Of a stretch of 32,680 nucleotides of DNA, positions 18,505-26,966 are shown in pieces. Made by a program: the position numbers and the translations under genes. The notes beneath the pieces were generated by a model. That model was not told where the DNA came from and searched no databases. It saw only the letters and a program-made list of their open reading frames with translations. This DNA is from a virus: the IMG/VR virus record IMGVR_UViG_3300020032_000001, positions 1-32,680 of that record; one strand, given 5' to 3'. Every line of letters starts with the position of its first letter. The stretch's first letter is position 1.

Positions 18505-20079
18505 ATGCTGGAATTCCTTAAAAGACTATTCAACAGCCGCATAAAAGCAACCGACACGACCGGCGCCATAAAATGCGCCAAGGACGTGGACGGGAAGAAC
18601 CCAAGGCGCCGATATTACGGGAAGCTAGCCTGGCTAATTCGCCAAGGTGTGCCGCTACCCGAAGCCAAGAGGAAAGCGGCCGGATATGCCGGCGGTAAAC
18701 AGGTTCCCGAAAAAGGGGACGGTGGCGACTATACAATGCCCTACCGCAACATAAACGAATTGCCGCAACAGGTAAGGGACGCCCTGCCGGCGGAAGCACA
18801 AAAAATATGGCTGGACGCCTACAACGCCGCCCACAATGACGGCGAGGACGAGAGCACGGCGGCAAGCATAGCATGGCAGGCCGTGAAGAACGCCGGGTGG
18901 AAGAAAGAGGACGGGAACTGGGTTAAGGCAAGCGAGCCACAGAAGGTCCACGGTATGGTTGACCTGGCCGGGGTAACCTTCGACGAATACATGCCCGACC
19001 CACAGAACCCGGACCGGGTGGAATTGGTAAGCGAAATCCAAATCATGCGCACCGGTTCCTGGAACCACCCGCTATATGGCAAATTCACAATTAAAGACGA
19101 GGACATGGACCTTTTCGTAAAGCACTTTTACGAGAACGTCCGAGGGGTGGACCTGGCCGTGGACCAGGAGCACGTCCCGGGAGGCGGGGCGGCCGGTTGG
19201 TTCAAGGACGTATTTAAGAGGGGGAACACCCTATGGGCCAAGATAGCCTGGACGCCGCTGGGTGCCCAGTTAATCAAGGACAAGGTATACCGTTATTTTA
19301 GCCCGGAATTCGACTTCGACTATAAGGACCCGGAAACTGGGCAGAAATACCGGTGTGTTCTTTATGGTGGGGCGCTGACAAATAGGCCCTTTATTAAGGG
19401 AATGGAACCCATAATGTTAAGTGAGGACGTGGCCCAGGAAATCCTGGACGCCCTTAAATATAACTTCTTGAAAGGGGGCGAACCAGCAGAACCGGAACCA
19501 GGGCCCGGTAACCAAGACCCTGGAAATTCACGAAAGGGGGAAACAGAATTGAAACTATCCGAATTAATAAAGCTATTCGGTTGGCCGGAGGACACAACCG
19601 AAGAACAGGCCAAGCAAAAGCTGGCCGAAATGGCGCAAGGAAACGATAACGCCGGCGACGGCGGAAGCGACGGGGGCGACGAACCCGAAGGCGGCAACAT
19701 GAACCTGGCCGAAACCGTAACCAAGTTAAGCGAGAGGGTTAAGGCCCTGGAAAAAGAAAACGGCGACCTTAAAGCCAAGGCGCTGAACGAGCGCTGGAAC
19801 AGGGTATGCCAGGACGCCTTCAAGGACGGCCGACTTACTCAAAAGTTGGCCGAGAAGTTTAAGCCCATGTTTGTGGCCGACCCGGACGGAACCGAAGAAA
19901 TAATCAAGAATCTGCCCAAGGCCGTGCCTAATCCACAAGGGAACGACGGCGGCGGCAATGGTGGGGGCGGTCCCGTCCAGTTAAGTGAAACCCACAAAGC
20001 TATTTGCCAGCAAATGGGCGTTGACCCGGAATTGGTCGTGAAGTATAACCCGGACCTGGCAAACAACCAGGGCGAATAA
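18505..20079 (+). CDS. ChaB domain + Mu gpI-like prohead protease + scaffold
   Basis: A 524-residue protein starting after AAGGGGGTG. The N-terminus carries a basic region and a ChaB-like domain at about 79-140 (MPYRNINELPQQVRDALPAE, STAASIAWQAVKNAGWK). Residues about 150-310 match the Mu gpI protease (VSEIQIMRTGSWNHPLYGKF, VDLAVDQEHVPGGGAAGWFK, YRYFSPEFDFDY, GALTNRPFIKG). The last part is an acidic scaffold with a coiled coil (LSERVKALEKENGDLKAKAL). It should guide capsid assembly and cleave itself and partners. The ChaB fusion is unusual for this protease. An internal start at 19549 is annotated separately. Confidence 0.87.
   Translation: MLEFLKRLFNSRIKATDTTGAIKCAKDVDGKNPRRRYYGKLAWLIRQGVPLPEAKRKAAGYAGGKQVPEKGDGGDYTMPYRNINELPQQVRDALPAEAQKIWLDAYNAAHNDGEDESTAASIAWQAVKNAGWKKEDGNWVKASEPQKVHGMVDLAGVTFDEYMPDPQNPDRVELVSEIQIMRTGSWNHPLYGKFTIKDEDMDLFVKHFYENVRGVDLAVDQEHVPGGGAAGWFKDVFKRGNTLWAKIAWTPLGAQLIKDKVYRYFSPEFDFDYKDPETGQKYRCVLYGGALTNRPFIKGMEPIMLSEDVAQEILDALKYNFLKGGEPAEPEPGPGNQDPGNSRKGETELKLSELIKLFGWPEDTTEEQAKQKLAEMAQGNDNAGDGGSDGGDEPEGGNMNLAETVTKLSERVKALEKENGDLKAKALNERWNRVCQDAFKDGRLTQKLAEKFKPMFVADPDGTEEIIKNLPKAVPNPQGNDGGGNGGGGPVQLSETHKAICQQMGVDPELVVKYNPDLANNQGE
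19549..20079 (+). CDS. Nested scaffold protein (Mu gpZ-like internal start)
   Basis: TTG 19549 lies in frame with the protease gene and is preceded by GAAAGGGGGAAA at normal spacing, the same site used by true starts nearby. The product would be 176 residues, MKLSELIKLFGWPEDTTEEQ onward: acidic linker, coiled coil and a conserved-looking C-terminus. In Mu the scaffold gpZ is made from an internal start in gene I, so the arrangement is expected. It would be made in excess over the protease and be removed on maturation. Confidence 0.72.
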   Translation: MKLSELIKLFGWPEDTTEEQAKQKLAEMAQGNDNAGDGGSDGGDEPEGGNMNLAETVTKLSERVKALEKENGDLKAKALNERWNRVCQDAFKDGRLTQKLAEKFKPMFVADPDGTEEIIKNLPKAVPNPQGNDGGGNGGGGPVQLSETHKAICQQMGVDPELVVKYNPDLANNQGE

Positions 20080-20110
20080 GCCCTAAAAATACCGAAAGGG
20101 GGAAAAGTGA

Positions 20111-20560
20111 ATGGCATTAACAGCAGATAGAAACGTCAAGAGAAAAGACGGAAAATTAATAAGCTACCCGGTGGCCGCAAACGCCGTAATTTATAAGGGT
20201 GCCTTACTTATGCTGGACGGTGGTTACATTAAGCCGGCCCAGGGACAAGCTACCGGCGACGCCGCAAACGCCATTTTTGCCGGCTATGCTTACGAAGCCG
20301 TGGACAATAGCGGCGGAGCAGACGGCGACAAAACCGTGAGAGTGGAAACCGAAGGAACTATCCTGGTGGACGGCGACGGCGTGGCCGCAGACGTCGGCAA
20401 GGAAGTTTATGTGGTGGACGACGCAACCGTGAGCGTATCCGCCAGCGCCGTGGCAGGCGAAGAAAACTTAAAATGCGGAATTTTGGTTGAGGTTCCAAGC
20501 GCCGGCAAGAACAGAATTAAAATTGACAACCACGTCGGCCAGGTAGCCGTAACCGTATAA
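20111..20560 (+). CDS. Head decoration-like protein
   Basis: A 149-residue, alanine/glycine/valine-rich beta protein after GAAAGGGGG. Pattern MALTADRNVKRKDGKLISYP, VIYKGALLMLDGGYIKPAQG, IFAGYAYEAVDNSGG resembles the capsid-stabilising/decoration proteins found between scaffold and major capsid in many phages. No cysteines. Position directly before the capsid gene supports the role. A strictly structural, surface-exposed role on the head is inferred. Confidence 0.78.
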   Translation: MALTADRNVKRKDGKLISYPVAANAVIYKGALLMLDGGYIKPAQGQATGDAANAIFAGYAYEAVDNSGGADGDKTVRVETEGTILVDGDGVAADVGKEVYVVDDATVSVSASAVAGEENLKCGILVEVPSAGKNRIKIDNHVGQVAVTV

Positions 20561-20589
20561 CAATAATTAATTGAAAGGGGGAAACATAA

Positions 20590-21489
20590 ATGGCAGTAGT
20601 AACAAGCGACTTTTTGGCGGGGCTATATCAGACATTTAAGGCCCTGTATAAAGACACTTACGAAAAAACACAAGTGGACTGGCCCAAAATTGCCATGCAG
20701 GTGCCGTCCGCTACCAGCCAAAACGACTATTCCTGGCTGGGCGAAGTGCCAGGCATGAAAGAATGGGTTGACGAAAGAACTATCGAGGACTTGAAAGCCT
20801 GGGACTACACTATCAAGAACAAGGACTGGGAAAGCACTATCGGGGTGGACAGAAACACCATTGAGGACGACCAGTTGGGAATTATTAACCCTAGAATTCA
20901 AGGACTGGCCGACGCCGCAAGGACCCACCCGGACCAGCTAGTGTTCCAGCTATTGGATACCGGGTTCGACGAAGTGTGCTTTGACGGCCAATACTTCTTC
21001 GACACCGACCACCCATTGGAGGACGGAAGCACCCAAAGCAATAAGATAACGACCGCTTTTGGTGAAACAGGGTTCCAGGAAGCCCTGGTATTAATCCGTA
21101 AAATGAAAGGGTGGACTGGCAGGGCCTTAAATATTAACGGACCTTTTACCCTAGTGGTAAGCCCGCAGGACGAAGTGGAAGCCTTGAAGCTGGCGACAAA
21201 CAGCAAGCTGGCGAATGGCGAGGACAACCCCTACAAGGCCCTAATCAAGGAAGTAATCGTAAGGGCGGACATTACAGACGGGCGTTGGTTCTTGCTTTGC
21301 ACCAACAAGCCAATAAAGCCGTTAATCCTGCAAATGAGAAAGCAACCCGAATTCGTGGCACAGGACGACCCAACAAAAAGCGAAACTGTATTCATGCGCA
21401 AAAAATTCCTGTATGGCGTGGACGCCCGTTACAATGTGGGCTTTGGACTTTACCAGCTTGCGGTTGGGTCCACCGGAACAGGAGCATAA
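20590..21489 (+). CDS. Major capsid protein (Mu gpT-like)
   Basis: A 299-residue protein close to the length of Mu gpT, with its typical opening and core: SDFLAGLYQTFKALYKDTYE, WLGEVPGMKEWVDERTIEDL, IGVDRNTIEDDQLG and later YGVDARYNVGFGLYQL. It forms the HK97-fold shell. Start ATG after GAAAGGGGGAAA. A stem-loop follows the stop, which may protect or limit the transcript of this highly expressed gene. Confidence 0.92.
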   Translation: MAVVTSDFLAGLYQTFKALYKDTYEKTQVDWPKIAMQVPSATSQNDYSWLGEVPGMKEWVDERTIEDLKAWDYTIKNKDWESTIGVDRNTIEDDQLGIINPRIQGLADAARTHPDQLVFQLLDTGFDEVCFDGQYFFDTDHPLEDGSTQSNKITTAFGETGFQEALVLIRKMKGWTGRALNINGPFTLVVSPQDEVEALKLATNSKLANGEDNPYKALIKEVIVRADITDGRWFLLCTNKPIKPLILQMRKQPEFVAQDDPTKSETVFMRKKFLYGVDARYNVGFGLYQLAVGSTGTGA

Positions 21490-21499
21490 ACCAATTAAT

Positions 21500-21534
21500 T
21501 AACTAGGCCCGGAACTGCCAACCAAGCCTAGTTA
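21500..21534. repeat. Stem-loop after the major capsid gene
   Basis: TAACTAGGC (21500-21508) pairs perfectly with GCCTAGTTA (21526-21534) across a 17-base loop. No T-run follows, so it is probably an attenuator or mRNA-stabilising hairpin rather than a full terminator. It accounts for the 64-base gap between capsid and next gene. Confidence 0.65.
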
Positions 21535-21553
21535 CTAAAAGGAGGGGTCAAGG

Positions 21554-22000
21554 TTGGCAAAACTATTAATAAAGGCCAAGCGCAAAGCCGGTTTTTGGAG
21601 AGCCAAGCGCTTTTGGCCGTATAAGGGAATTGTAATTGACACCGAGGAATTGACAAAAGAGGAACTGGAAGCAATCAAGGCCGAAAAAATGCTGGTGGTG
21701 AAACCCACAGAGGAAGAAAAGCCGAAGCAGGAGCAAAAGCCCGACGACAAGGAAACCAAGAAGCCGGAGCCGGAGCCTGCACCCGAACCCGAACCCACGC
21801 CGGAGCCGGAACCCGAGCCGGGGACCGAAGCACCGGAGGACGCAGGCGAGCAATTGAGCAAAGAGGAACTGGAAGCAATGACCGCCGAGGACCTGCGAGA
21901 AATGGCTAAAAACATGGGCCTATCGGGTTATAGTGGGGCAAAAAAAGCGGACCTGGTGAAAATGGTATCCGACGCCCTGGCAGTAGACGGCCAAGAGTAA
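21554..22000 (+). CDS. Unknown virion-module protein with PE-rich linker and SAP-like end
   Basis: A 148-residue protein starting at TTG 21554 after AAAGGAGGGG. The N-terminal 50 residues (KAGFWRAKRFWPYKGIVIDT) are basic then acidic. The middle is a long P/E/K repeat (PEPEPAPEPEPTPEPEPEPG). The end (MTAEDLREMAKNMGLSGYSG, AKKADLVKMV) is a SAP/Rho-N-like DNA-binding motif. Position between capsid and connector suggests a head or head-completion role. The acidic rod may be disordered. Confidence 0.72.
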   Translation: MAKLLIKAKRKAGFWRAKRFWPYKGIVIDTEELTKEELEAIKAEKMLVVKPTEEEKPKQEQKPDDKETKKPEPEPAPEPEPTPEPEPEPGTEAPEDAGEQLSKEELEAMTAEDLREMAKNMGLSGYSGAKKADLVKMVSDALAVDGQE

Positions 22001-22014
22001 GGGAGGAATAAGCC

Positions 22015-22458
22015 GTGGCATACGAACCGAAATACCACGACCAGGCGGCCGTGGAACAACTATTCCGCCAGGCAAAAGTAACATTCACCGAAACGTCGCC
22101 GGTTACCCAGGCGGACCTTGCCGACCATATCGAGAAAACCGAAGAATACGTCGAAAGCCGCATAAGGTCCAAATACCAGGTGCCGGTTACAGACAGCGAA
22201 GCGGTTAAAATCCTGGGGGAAATATGCGCAATGCTTACGGCGGCCAAGGTGTGGCGAATACTTAACCAGTTAAGCCAGGCCGGTGGCGCTAACCTGGGCA
22301 AAGACTGGGAAACAAGCGCCGAAAGAAAGCTGGACCTAATCGTGGCCGGTAAAATGACCCTGGGCGGCCTAACGGTCGAGGGGGCAGGAAGCGGACCACG
22401 AACCGGCATTGACACCAGCGAGGACCCGACCTGGAAGCTGGGGACGGACCAATGGTAA
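22015..22458 (+). CDS. Head-tail connector (Mu gp36/DUF1320-like)
   Basis: A 147-residue protein starting at GTG 22015 after GGGAGGAA. DLADHIEKTEEYVESRIRSK and ILGEICAMLTAAKVWRILNQ follow the helical DUF1320 pattern of Mu gp36, an adaptor under the portal. Gene order (capsid, adaptor, gpG-like, terminator, tube) agrees with the role. Confidence 0.83.
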   Translation: MAYEPKYHDQAAVEQLFRQAKVTFTETSPVTQADLADHIEKTEEYVESRIRSKYQVPVTDSEAVKILGEICAMLTAAKVWRILNQLSQAGGANLGKDWETSAERKLDLIVAGKMTLGGLTVEGAGSGPRTGIDTSEDPTWKLGTDQW

Positions 22459-22473
22459 AAAGGGGGTGGCGGC

Positions 22474-23040
22474 ATGGCTAACGACAGCCTGGTGCACCTG
22501 CGCTTTGAATTAGCGGGCACGGTGCAATTATCCAGGGTCCTGGAAGGCATAAGCGGCGACCTTTCGGACCTGCGCCCGGCATGGGAGCGCATGGCCCAGG
22601 AATACCGAGAAACAAGGCACGGGCTATTCGCCAGGGAAGGTTCCTTCGAGGGCGAACCGGCCTGGGACCCATTAAGCCCGAAATACGCAGAATGGAAGGA
22701 ACAACGCTACCCAGACCGGCCCATTTTAGTGCTAACCGGCGAAACCAGGGCCAGCTTAACCGACGCCAGCCACCCGGACCATTACTTTAAGGCCGAGCCG
22801 CAGGAAATGGCCGTGGGTTCGGTCCACAAAACGCCGGACGGGCGCTGGAACCTGCCGCTACTTCACCAGCTAGGGACCAGGAACATGCCCGCAAGGCCAC
22901 CCGGAAACCTTACCCAGCCGGAGAAGGGCCGGTGGGTGTCCATTCTCCACGAATGGCTTTGGGAGGACCGGGCCGCCTGGTGGGTTAATAAAGAAATGAA
23001 GGACATGGACCGGGAATTCCGCCGCAAATCCGGCCTATAA
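22474..23040 (+). CDS. Virion morphogenesis protein (Mu gpG/tail S-like)
   Basis: A 188-residue protein starting after AAGGGGGTGG. Matches the phage virion morphogenesis family: WDPLSPKYAEWKEQRYPDRP, ILVLTGETRASLTD, and the LLHQLGTRNMPARPPGNLTQ motif that is its hallmark. These act in neck or tail completion. Sits between the gp36-like adaptor and the tail terminator. Confidence 0.87.
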   Translation: MANDSLVHLRFELAGTVQLSRVLEGISGDLSDLRPAWERMAQEYRETRHGLFAREGSFEGEPAWDPLSPKYAEWKEQRYPDRPILVLTGETRASLTDASHPDHYFKAEPQEMAVGSVHKTPDGRWNLPLLHQLGTRNMPARPPGNLTQPEKGRWVSILHEWLWEDRAAWWVNKEMKDMDREFRRKSGL

Positions 23041-23052
23041 AGGGGGGCCAAT

Positions 23053-23526
23053 ATGGAGAAATTGCAAGAACATGCCAAGGACCTGCTGGTGGCGAACCTG
23101 GACGCCATGCTGGACCAGGTGGACCAGGAAATGAACACCGCCACAGGAGCAACGACCACAACGGAAAAAATACCAGGGTCCCAAATATACCCGCACGACC
23201 TAACCAACCGGCCCGCCTTCCCGTCGTGTTCTATCATGGCCCGAAGGGGGACGCCACACGACCAGCAATTCGACTTTGAGGAATGGGAATACACCCTGGA
23301 AATAGAAGTATACCAGGCCGGCCAGGAACCGGGGGACCTACTGCGGCAAATAGAGCGCTACGCCGAAGCTACTAAACGCATAATGAGGAACCCGGAGAAC
23401 TGGGACGGTGTGGCCCACGACCCAAGAGTTACCGGCATATTTTACAGCAATGTGCTACCGGACGAGAGCGGGCTAATAAGGGCCTGCCGGGTCAATGTGG
23501 CCGTTAGTGTAATAGAGAATTTTTAA
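23053..23526 (+). CDS. Tail terminator/neck protein
   Basis: A 157-residue protein after AAAGGGGGG. The alternating strand-helix layout (CSIMARRGTPHDQQFDFEEW, YTLEIEVYQAGQEPGDLLRQ, CRVNVAVSVIEN) is that of tail-completion proteins that cap the tube and join it to the head. Called mainly on position before the tube gene and on the beta-hairpin/helix outline. An aspartate/glutamate-rich segment near residue 95 is conserved in type. Confidence 0.68.
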   Translation: MEKLQEHAKDLLVANLDAMLDQVDQEMNTATGATTTTEKIPGSQIYPHDLTNRPAFPSCSIMARRGTPHDQQFDFEEWEYTLEIEVYQAGQEPGDLLRQIERYAEATKRIMRNPENWDGVAHDPRVTGIFYSNVLPDESGLIRACRVNVAVSVIENF

Positions 23527-23542
23527 AAAGGGGGAAATCCGA

Positions 23543-24100
23543 ATGAGTAAAGACGCAACAAAAATTCATGTGGGACCGGGAACCCTAACCCTGGACCCGG
23601 ACGGCGACGCCGTGGACCTGGGTTATACTAGGGACGGCGGCATATTAACCTTTAATAAAACCGTGGAACCCATAACCGTGGACCAATTGCTGGGGCCTGC
23701 CGGGTTCTTTATCCCAGGGGAAGAATGTTCCTTTGAAACCCTGCTGACCCAGTTAAGCATGGAAAAACTGGCCTATGCTATGGGACTGGACCCAACGACT
23801 TACGTTACCACACAAGCGGCAGACGTTAGCAACGCCGGTTACGACCAGCTAGACTTCGGGGAAAATTACGAGGTAATGGAAAAAGCAATCGAATACAGGG
23901 CGCCCAAGCGCACCAATAGGAACCTGGCAATTGTTATTCGCTTGTATATATGCGTAATCAAGCCCGAAATTGAACTGACATTCGCCAAAGACGGGTCCAC
24001 GGCTTACAGGTTCGCAATTCAAGCAAGGCCGGACACCAGCAAGGAAGCCGGCAAGCAATTGGGTTACTTTAGAGAAGAAACAGCCGTGGCGACTGGCTAA
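23543..24100 (+). CDS. Major tail tube protein
   Basis: A 185-residue beta-rich protein after AAAAAGGGGG: KIHVGPGTLTLDPDGDAVDL, DGGILTFNKTVEPITVDQLL, YRAPKRTNRNLAIVIRLYIC and IELTFAKDGSTAYRF. This is the tube-protein outline, and it is followed by the chaperone pair and tape measure as in other siphophages. No extra Ig-like domain is present. A GC-rich hairpin follows the stop. Confidence 0.8.
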   Translation: MSKDATKIHVGPGTLTLDPDGDAVDLGYTRDGGILTFNKTVEPITVDQLLGPAGFFIPGEECSFETLLTQLSMEKLAYAMGLDPTTYVTTQAADVSNAGYDQLDFGENYEVMEKAIEYRAPKRTNRNLAIVIRLYICVIKPEIELTFAKDGSTAYRFAIQARPDTSKEAGKQLGYFREETAVATG

Positions 24101-24108
24101 AACTAAAA

Positions 24109-24124
24109 GCGGCGTAATCGCCGC
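24109..24124. repeat. Perfect GC hairpin after the tail tube gene
   Basis: GCGGCG-TAAT-CGCCGC gives a six-base stem with a four-base loop, eight bases after the tube stop and 34 bases before the chaperone start. Lacking a T-run, it may raise tube-gene mRNA stability or partly attenuate downstream transcription. This fits the need for far more tube than chaperone. Confidence 0.55.
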
Positions 24125-24158
24125 ATAACGGGAACAAAACCAAAGGAGGGGCAAGAGT

Positions 24159-24593
24159 ATGGGAAGCAACAAAAAAGCCAATAGCGTGGCGTTTAACAAC
24201 GTCAAAACACGCACGGAAAAGGACGTATTGAGCCAAAGGGGCGAAAAGGTAAAACTGGGCAACCTGGAAGTGGAGGTCAAGCCCTTGCCCTGGGACGACG
24301 CCAACGCCCTAGAAGATAAAATATTGGAGGTCCTGGGGCAATTCGACGAATTGCAAACTATTGACACCACCGAGAAGGGCGCCGGCCAAAAAGTGGTCGG
24401 GCTTATCAAAAAAATGTTAAGGGACGACCTGCTGGCAATAGTATGCACGGCCGTGCCCGAACTAGACGAACAGAAAATCAAGGAGAGCGGGGCCACCAAG
24501 GCCGAGGTTATTAACCTGGCCGTGGAAGCAATTGCCGTAAATTACGGATATGTAAAAAACTTCGTGGCCCTGGCGTCCGGGGTTCTCAAATAG
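24159..24593 (+). CDS. Tail assembly chaperone G-type protein
   Basis: A 144-residue protein after CAAAGGAGGGG. Reads MGSNKKANSVAFNNVKTRTE, has an acidic helical middle (DALEDKILEV-like, QFDELQTIDT) and ends NYGYVKNFVALASGVLK. Position between tube and tape measure defines it as the short chaperone. Near its end a slippery heptamer diverts some ribosomes into the T frame (see 24554-24582), giving the long form at 24159-24874. Confidence 0.8.
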   Translation: MGSNKKANSVAFNNVKTRTEKDVLSQRGEKVKLGNLEVEVKPLPWDDANALEDKILEVLGQFDELQTIDTTEKGAGQKVVGLIKKMLRDDLLAIVCTAVPELDEQKIKESGATKAEVINLAVEAIAVNYGYVKNFVALASGVLK

Positions 24594-24874
24594 ACCCGGA
24601 TCCGGCCGACTGGGGCGACCTTTTCGACTGGTGGTTGCATGAATACCCTGGTTATACCATAAGCCGCATAAGGAAAGAGGTTACCAGGGAACAAATGGTG
24701 TTATTACAGCAGAAGGCCACCAGGCGGAACATGAACGAAAAGGACTTTTGGGCCAGGTTGCATAATCGCAAAATTAAAAAGCCTGGCCTGGACTTTTCGG
24801 GAGCCGTTGCCATTGAAGAATTGGTCGGCAGGGGTGTGCCTGGGTTCGGCGGTGGCCCGCATGAAAGGGGGTAA
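24159..24874 (+). CDS. Tail assembly chaperone GT fusion (via -1 frameshift)
   Basis: Translation in the G frame up to AAC 24558-24560, then one base back to CTT 24560, gives a 238-residue product. The T part reads LRGPGVRGSQIDPDPADWGD, then LFDWWLHEYPGY and a basic helical end RKEVTREQMVLLQQKATRRN. The T frame is open from 24515 and has no ribosome site of its own; its first in-frame TTG (24635) is unlikely as a start. GT proteins coat the tape measure while the tube is built. The region before slippage is shared with the G form. Confidence 0.82.
24554..24582 (+). promoter_or_regulatory. Programmed -1 ribosomal frameshift signal
   Basis: A-AAA-AAC (24554-24560), a classic slippery heptamer in the correct phase, is followed after seven bases by a stem-loop: CCCTGG (24568-24573), loop CGT, CCGGGG (24577-24582), with five Watson-Crick pairs and one T-G pair. 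Spacing and structure fit known stimulators. It links the G and T frames. Confidence 0.83.
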
Positions 24875-24877
24875 AAT

Positions 24878-26965
24878 ATGGCCCTTGTAGGTGATTTATT
24901 AATCCGCATACTGGGCGACAGCAAGGGCGGGTCCGCCGCCTTGCAGGACGTCCAGGGCGACATTGACAAAACAGAAAAGAAGGCCAGCACCTTCAAAAGT
25001 GCGCTGGCCGGCATGGGAAAGGGTGCCGGCGCCGCCCTGGGTGCCGTGGCACTAAAGGCGGGCCAGCTTGCCCTGGAACAAGAGAAGGCAAGCAGTAAGT
25101 TTGCCGCCGCCACCGGCATGAGCACGGAAGCGGTTAAGGAATTCGACCAGGCGGCCCGGAACCTTTGGAAAAACAATTTTGGCGAAAACTTCGCAGATAT
25201 TTACGACACAATGGGCAGGGTGAAAAAGGAATTCAACGCCACGGCCAAGGAAACCGAGGAATTAACCAAATATGCAATAATTCTTCGAGATACCTTCGAC
25301 TATGAAGTCAACGAGAGCATAAGGGCGGCCGGAACCCTTGCCAAAAACTTCAACATGGAAGGAAAAGAAGCCTTCGACATTATAACAGCGACCGCACAGC
25401 AAGCCGGGGACAAGGCCGACGACCTACTGGACACCTTCAACGAATATTCCGTCCAATTCGCAGAAATGGGTTACAGCGCCGAAGAATTCGCCGGCATTTT
25501 AGTTAAGGGCCTGCAAGACGGCGCCTTCAATACCGACAAAGTGGCCGACGCAGTAAAGGAATTCAATATCCGTATTAAGGACGGGTCCGACAGCACCAAC
25601 GAAGCGGTGCAGGCATTACTGGGAATGGAAGGAGCCGACCAGCTATTCAACGACCTATCCACCGGAGCAATTACCGGAGCCGACGCCATGAAGATATTAT
25701 CCGAGCAATTAAAGGGCATTGAGGACCCGCTAAAGCGTGAACAGCTAGGCGTTGCCCTTTTCGGGACCCAATGGGAGGACGTCGGGGACAGCATGGTGCT
25801 GGCCTTCACGGAAGGAACCACAGCCCTGCAAAACTTCGAGGGTTCCACGGAGCAGGCCGGGGACCAGGTCCGTAACAACCTAACCAGCAAAATGCAGGGA
25901 CTTTACAGGTCGGTAATGGGGAACGTCCTGGCTTTTTCTCAAAAATTCGGCCCGGCATTAACGACCTTTTCCAGCTTGTCCATGAGCGCAAGCACGATGT
26001 TACCAGGCTTAATAAGCCACATAAAAAGCCTTACAGTAGCAACAGAAGGGCAAACCATTGCACAACGAGCGCTTAACTTTGTAATGAGCGCAAACCCAAT
26101 TGGCCTGGTAATCACGGCAATAATGGCCTTAATCGGGGTCTTTGTCCTGGCCTACAATAAAAGCGAATGGTTCCGCAAAAAAGTGGACAAGGTGTGGGCC
26201 GCAATAAAAGAAAGCACAAGAAAGTTTTTAACCGGACTGGTGGAATTTTTTAAGGAACATTGGGACCTATTATTGACGGTTGCGTTAGGTCCTATTGGGG
26301 CGCTATTAGCCGCAGTAATAAAAAACTGGGACGAAATCAAAGCCAAGACAAGCGCTGTTTCGGACGCCGTGGTAAATACGGTTCGCAATGGGTGGGAAGC
26401 CGCAAAAACAAAAACCAGCGAAATATTAAACGGAATATCCACCTTTATTTCCCGAACCTGGGATAATATACGCAACACCGTGGCCCAAAAGGTCCAGGCA
26501 GTAAAAGACACAATAAGGGAAATACCCGACTTTATGAAAAACGCCTGGAAATGGGGACTTGATTTTATGCGCAACCTGGCCGACGGGATAAGGGACGGAA
26601 TAAGGCGCTTTGTTAAAAGCGCAGTACAAAAAGCAAAAAGCGTGGTAAGCAACCTTAATCCATTTAAGCGCCAAAGCCCGTCGCTTGTAGACCGAGTTAA
26701 GGCAGGCGTCAAGGTAATAAGCCAGGAATACGGAAAGCTGGCCCGACTGCGAATTGGCCCGCCCAACGTCCCGGTGCCGGTTCCAACCGGAGCGCCAGGA
26801 GAAACAGGAGCAGGAGGGGCTGGCGGGGTCGGTGGCGGCATGAGTGCCGGCCAAATGATAGGCCAGCTAATCGTCCAGGCGCCGACGCCTTTATCGCCGG
26901 CAGAGGTAGCAAGGCAAACAGAAATCACACAGCGCCGCCTGGCTTTGGAATGGGGGTTGAAGTAA
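24878..26965 (+). CDS. Tape measure protein
   Basis: A 695-residue protein after GAAAGGGGG. It begins VGDLLIRILGDSKGGSAALQ, has long helical TP901-like segments (ALGAVALKAGQLALEQEKAS, NLTSKMQGLYRSVM), hydrophobic segments near 395-430 (ANPIGLVITAIMALIGVFVL) and 465-482 (LLLTVALGPIGALLAAVI), and a G/P-rich linker near 631-656. It sets tail length and travels to the host membrane. From the known rule of about 0.15 nm per residue, the tail should be near 100 nm. A short protein for a siphophage, consistent with a modest tail. Confidence 0.92.
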   Translation: MALVGDLLIRILGDSKGGSAALQDVQGDIDKTEKKASTFKSALAGMGKGAGAALGAVALKAGQLALEQEKASSKFAAATGMSTEAVKEFDQAARNLWKNNFGENFADIYDTMGRVKKEFNATAKETEELTKYAIILRDTFDYEVNESIRAAGTLAKNFNMEGKEAFDIITATAQQAGDKADDLLDTFNEYSVQFAEMGYSAEEFAGILVKGLQDGAFNTDKVADAVKEFNIRIKDGSDSTNEAVQALLGMEGADQLFNDLSTGAITGADAMKILSEQLKGIEDPLKREQLGVALFGTQWEDVGDSMVLAFTEGTTALQNFEGSTEQAGDQVRNNLTSKMQGLYRSVMGNVLAFSQKFGPALTTFSSLSMSASTMLPGLISHIKSLTVATEGQTIAQRALNFVMSANPIGLVITAIMALIGVFVLAYNKSEWFRKKVDKVWAAIKESTRKFLTGLVEFFKEHWDLLLTVALGPIGALLAAVIKNWDEIKAKTSAVSDAVVNTVRNGWEAAKTKTSEILNGISTFISRTWDNIRNTVAQKVQAVKDTIREIPDFMKNAWKWGLDFMRNLADGIRDGIRRFVKSAVQKAKSVVSNLNPFKRQSPSLVDRVKAGVKVISQEYGKLARLRIGPPNVPVPVPTGAPGETGAGGAGGVGGGMSAGQMIGQLIVQAPTPLSPAEVARQTEITQRRLALEWGLK

Positions 26966-26966
26966 T

